A stretch of DNA of 64,000 nt from Nitrospirillum iridis (lineage in GTDB: Bacteria > Pseudomonadota > Alphaproteobacteria > Azospirillales > Azospirillaceae): NCBI RefSeq assembly GCF_014205765.1, contig NZ_JACIIZ010000015.1, positions 124,001-188,000 of the forward strand, read 5' to 3'. Under the pieces are notes generated by a model. The model saw only the letters and a list, made by a program, of their open reading frames with translations, was not told the DNA's origin and did not search any database. Both the position numbers and the translations under genes were made by a program. Shown here piece after piece: positions 61,633 through 64,000 of the stretch. Every line of letters starts with the position of its first letter. The first letter of the stretch is position 1.

Positions 61633-64000
61633 TCATTCCGCGGGTTCGGGCGCCGTCCCGCCGTGCGCACCGGTCGCCCGCCGCGCGCTTGCCGGATGCC
61701 ACGCCCGCAACGGATTGCCCAGCGTCAGCGCCAGGAGGACCCAGCCCAGGGCGAACAGGCCATAGCCCAGCGGCATGTAGGGGGGCAGGAAACGGAAGGA
61801 CACGGTGGCCATCCCCGCCGGCAGCATCACCTGTTGGAACAGGCCTTCGGTTTCCGTCACGGGGCGCTTATGGCCATTCACCGTCGCCCGCCAACCCGGC
61901 ATGGACAGTTCCAGCCGGGTAAGGGCGGTGGGCACCGGGCAGTTGCTGACCAGCCTGTAACGGCTTTGCGGGGCCAGCAGACAGCCGTCGGCGGTGAAAT
62001 AGGGCCGTGGATTGGGCAGTTCATACAGGCGCATGGCCGCGTCCTGGAAGACCCGGCGCGGTTGGCCGGCCAGGTCCAACTGCACCTTCAGGGTACGGTC
62101 GGGCAGGGCTTGCCCTTGATAGCTGGCGGTGACGCGACCATCGTCGGCACGGGGCCAGGACCACAGGGCCACCATGTGCAGGGCGTCGTCATAGTTCAGT
62201 TCCACCGTCATCTCCGAACCCAGCGGAAGGGGCTCGGTCAGCGGAATGGTGAAGGGATGGTTGTCGATGGCCCCCTTCAGGCTGCCGCGTCCAATGGCGC
62301 ACTGGCCCTGGGAGCAGACGGTGGCCGCCAGCACGCCGTCGGCATAGCCGTGGCCGGTGCCCACGACGATGGACAGGCCGTTCAATGTCGCCCCGGCCAG
62401 GGCGGGGTCGGTCAGCGTCAGGCCGGCGTGCTGGCCGCTTTCCAACTTCAGGGGGGTATTGGCAGTGGGGTCGGCCACGTCGGCGTAGGCACGGACGAAG
62501 GGGTCGGTTTCCGGCGTGGTGGCCAGATATTTCACTCCCACGGATTCATAGGCCGCCTGGTTCTTCAGGAAATTCTCAGCCGCTGTCGGGCCGTCGGCCA
62601 GCCGGCGCTGATGGGCGAAGACGCCGTCGGCCGCGTTGTCGTCCAACCGCTGGTCGGCGAAGCGGACCCATTTGGCGGGCAAGGGTAGGTCGTTATGGTT
62701 GAGTTCCGCCACATGGAAATAGGTGCCGTAGTTCGGCTCGATGGGGCCCAGAGTGTAGAAGCGCTGCAGACCCAGATTACCTCGCAGGAAATGGATGCCG
62801 GCGGTTTCCAAATGGGTGCCGCTGGGATAGGCCAGGGTGGGCAGGATGAAATAGACCACCGCTTCCATCACCATCAGGGTGCCCAGCACCTTCGCGCTGG
62901 TGGCGGTGTCCGTGGCCGCCCGTGGCCGACACCACACCCAGCCGGCCAGCAGCACCACACCCAGCGCCAGGGAGCGGCCGTGCCAGGGCGTGGCCAGGGC
63001 CGCGATGGCGGCGGGCTGCGGAACGGCGAAGGCCGCCGCCAGCAGGGCCGCCGAGGCGCCGCCGGCGATCCAGAAAGCCGTGGCGGCGCGCTGACGTTCG
63101 CCGTGGGCCAAGGTCATCAGGTCGGCCAGGGCCAAGGCCGCCAACGCGCACAGGGCGAATTCCCAGGTGCAGGGCAGATAGCGGTAGAAGGCCGAGATGG
63201 CGAAGCCGGGCAGGATGGATAGGACACGGTCCAGGCCCGGCAGGCCGTAGCAGGCCGCCACCGTCACCGCGATCCAGCTCGCCAGCGTCAAGCGCAGGGC
63301 CTGCCGCGTCCGGCCGAAAAGCGCGTAGAGGGCGAGCGCCACGGGTAGCAGACCGGCATAGCCGCCGACATCGTTCCAGAACGGGGCCGTGGCGGCCCCG
63401 TTCTCATAAATCAGGCCGTGCAGATAGGGGAAAAACACCTTGACCAGGGCGTCGGCCGGCAGGGAGCGGCCCAGGAAAGAGGCACCGTGCTGGGCCAGGT
63501 AGGCCTGGGGCAGATAGTCGAAGAAGGCGATCAGGATGGGGGCCGCCAGGGTCAGGCCCGCGACGACGCCGACTGCCACCCGGGCCAGGAAGGACAGGCG
63601 CCGGCTCCGGTCCAGGCCCGACAGCCGGGCCAGCGTCCAGGCGGCGGCCAGCAGGCCGTTGAAATAGGCGACCTCGGGAAAGCCGGCATACAGCGACAGG
63701 GCCAGGCCCGTCCCGATCCAGCCCCAGCCGCCCCACCGGCCGCTCTTTGGGCCACCCCATGGGTCACCTGGGAGCGCGCCGGGCCCCTCCGTCGCGCAGG
63801 TTCGCGCGACCTCGACTCCCAGCAGCATCACCGGCAGGAAGCAGATGGGGTTGATGGTCGCGGTCGCTAGCCAGGCATAGGTGCCATTGAACTGGAACAG
63901 CAGGCCGCCAGCCAGCGCCGCGGCGCGGGGGCAGTCCAGGCGGCGCAACAGGAAATATGTCGCGATACCGGCGATGATCTGCAGCAGCAGGTGCATATAC
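61633..64000 (-). CDS. YfhO-like membrane protein, 5' end outside window (partial)
   Basis: At least 787 aa; the frame is open beyond the last window base, and the first visible residues (MHLLLQIIAGIATYFLLRRL) look like an internal membrane segment of the YfhO/GT-C-fold family rather than a true start. About ten hydrophobic segments are followed by a large extracytoplasmic C-terminal domain (VGTGHGYADGVLAA, LELSMPGWRATVNG, FLPPYMPLGYGLFALGWVLL), and the closing helix returns to the membrane. YfhO proteins act in lipid-linked sugar transfer, e.g. lipoteichoic acid glycosylation in Bacillus; in Gram-negatives the role is unknown. Leftward, convergent with DUF2239. Confidence 0.7.
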   Translation of the reverse strand, partial: YMHLLLQIIAGIATYFLLRRLDCPRAAALAGGLLFQFNGTYAWLATATINPICFLPVMLLGVEVARTCATEGPGALPGDPWGGPKSGRWGGWGWIGTGLALSLYAGFPEVAYFNGLLAAAWTLARLSGLDRSRRLSFLARVAVGVVAGLTLAAPILIAFFDYLPQAYLAQHGASFLGRSLPADALVKVFFPYLHGLIYENGAATAPFWNDVGGYAGLLPVALALYALFGRTRQALRLTLASWIAVTVAACYGLPGLDRVLSILPGFAISAFYRYLPCTWEFALCALAALALADLMTLAHGERQRAATAFWIAGGASAALLAAAFAVPQPAAIAALATPWHGRSLALGVVLLAGWVWCRPRAATDTATSAKVLGTLMVMEAVVYFILPTLAYPSGTHLETAGIHFLRGNLGLQRFYTLGPIEPNYGTYFHVAELNHNDLPLPAKWVRFADQRLDDNAADGVFAHQRRLADGPTAAENFLKNQAAYESVGVKYLATTPETDPFVRAYADVADPTANTPLKLESGQHAGLTLTDPALAGATLNGLSIVVGTGHGYADGVLAATVCSQGQCAIGRGSLKGAIDNHPFTIPLTEPLPLGSEMTVELNYDDALHMVALWSWPRADDGRVTASYQGQALPDRTLKVQLDLAGQPRRVFQDAAMRLYELPNPRPYFTADGCLLAPQSRYRLVSNCPVPTALTRLELSMPGWRATVNGHKRPVTETEGLFQQVMLPAGMATVSFRFLPPYMPLGYGLFALGWVLLALTLGNPLRAWHPASARRATGAHGGTAPEPAE

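Overview
The window is GC-rich chromosomal DNA (C/G-biased third codon positions, long spurious antisense ORFs) from what looks like an alphaproteobacterium, probably Rhodospirillales/Azospirillaceae. This is inferred from the uvrC-pgsA-moaD-moaE cluster, a LiuR-like MerR regulator over a fad operon, a Caulobacter-type TonB receptor and the general gene content. I see no rRNA, tRNA, CRISPR array, complete transposon or prophage, so most of it reads as core chromosome with small accessory patches.

Layout. 1-1.1 kb: a leftward operon DUF2975 membrane protein, small XRE regulator and small lipoprotein (cut by the window edge), with a palindrome over its promoter. 1.1-6.0 kb (rightward): a small secreted protein, a branched-chain-type ABC binding protein, Kup potassium transporter, then a Zur-box-controlled pair (87-aa protein plus DUF1826). 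6.1-14.9 kb (leftward): DUF1501/DUF1800 pair, OPT transporter, TPR-like exported protein, DUF445 protein, hypothetical. 15.1-15.7 kb: beta-carbonic anhydrase. 15.8-19.7 kb (leftward): a Pls/PosA-type single-module NRPS-like enzyme. 20.3-24.7 kb: two-gene RND efflux operon. 25.0-31.7 kb: DUF1345 protein, a very large alpha-2-macroglobulin-like protein, a double cold-shock protein. 32.2-36.9 kb: acyl-CoA ligase, ribokinase-family kinase, a TPR-PRMT-like methyltransferase. 37.2-44.9 kb: LiuR-like regulator, thiolase, FadN-type bifunctional enzyme, acyl-CoA dehydrogenase and a DUF1329 protein, a beta-oxidation block. 45.0-47.2 kb: a LuxR-HTH/VOC fusion and a soluble histidine kinase. 47.4-50.9 kb (leftward): uvrC-pgsA-moaD-moaE. 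51.5-56.5 kb: CAP-like secreted protein, TonB receptor and periplasmic GDPD in a patch with AT-rich spacers. 56.6-64 kb: aspartate aminotransferase, NERD-like membrane protein, uvrB, DUF2239 and an edge-truncated YfhO-like membrane protein.

The most unusual signal is not a gene. Four copies (A-D) of a ~170-bp intergenic element lie at 24.8, 30.9, 37.0 and 45.7 kb. It has imperfect terminal inverted repeats and a series of hairpins whose stems change on both sides while their loops are kept (GGAT loop, GACY loop). Three copies sit between convergent genes and one overlaps a stop codon. This looks like a structured, possibly mobile (MITE-like) repeat. Other points of interest are the Zur-box/DUF1826 operon, the TPR-PRMT-like protein, the Pls-type enzyme with a basic-residue-like specificity code, a macroglobulin whose thioester Cys is Ser, and the LuxR-VOC fusion.

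Functional links: fadD, the LiuR-like operon and perhaps DUF1329 form a fatty/branched-chain acyl-CoA degradation neighbourhood; uvrB and uvrC lie 8 kb apart; the TonB receptor and GDPD may handle an imported phosphodiester.
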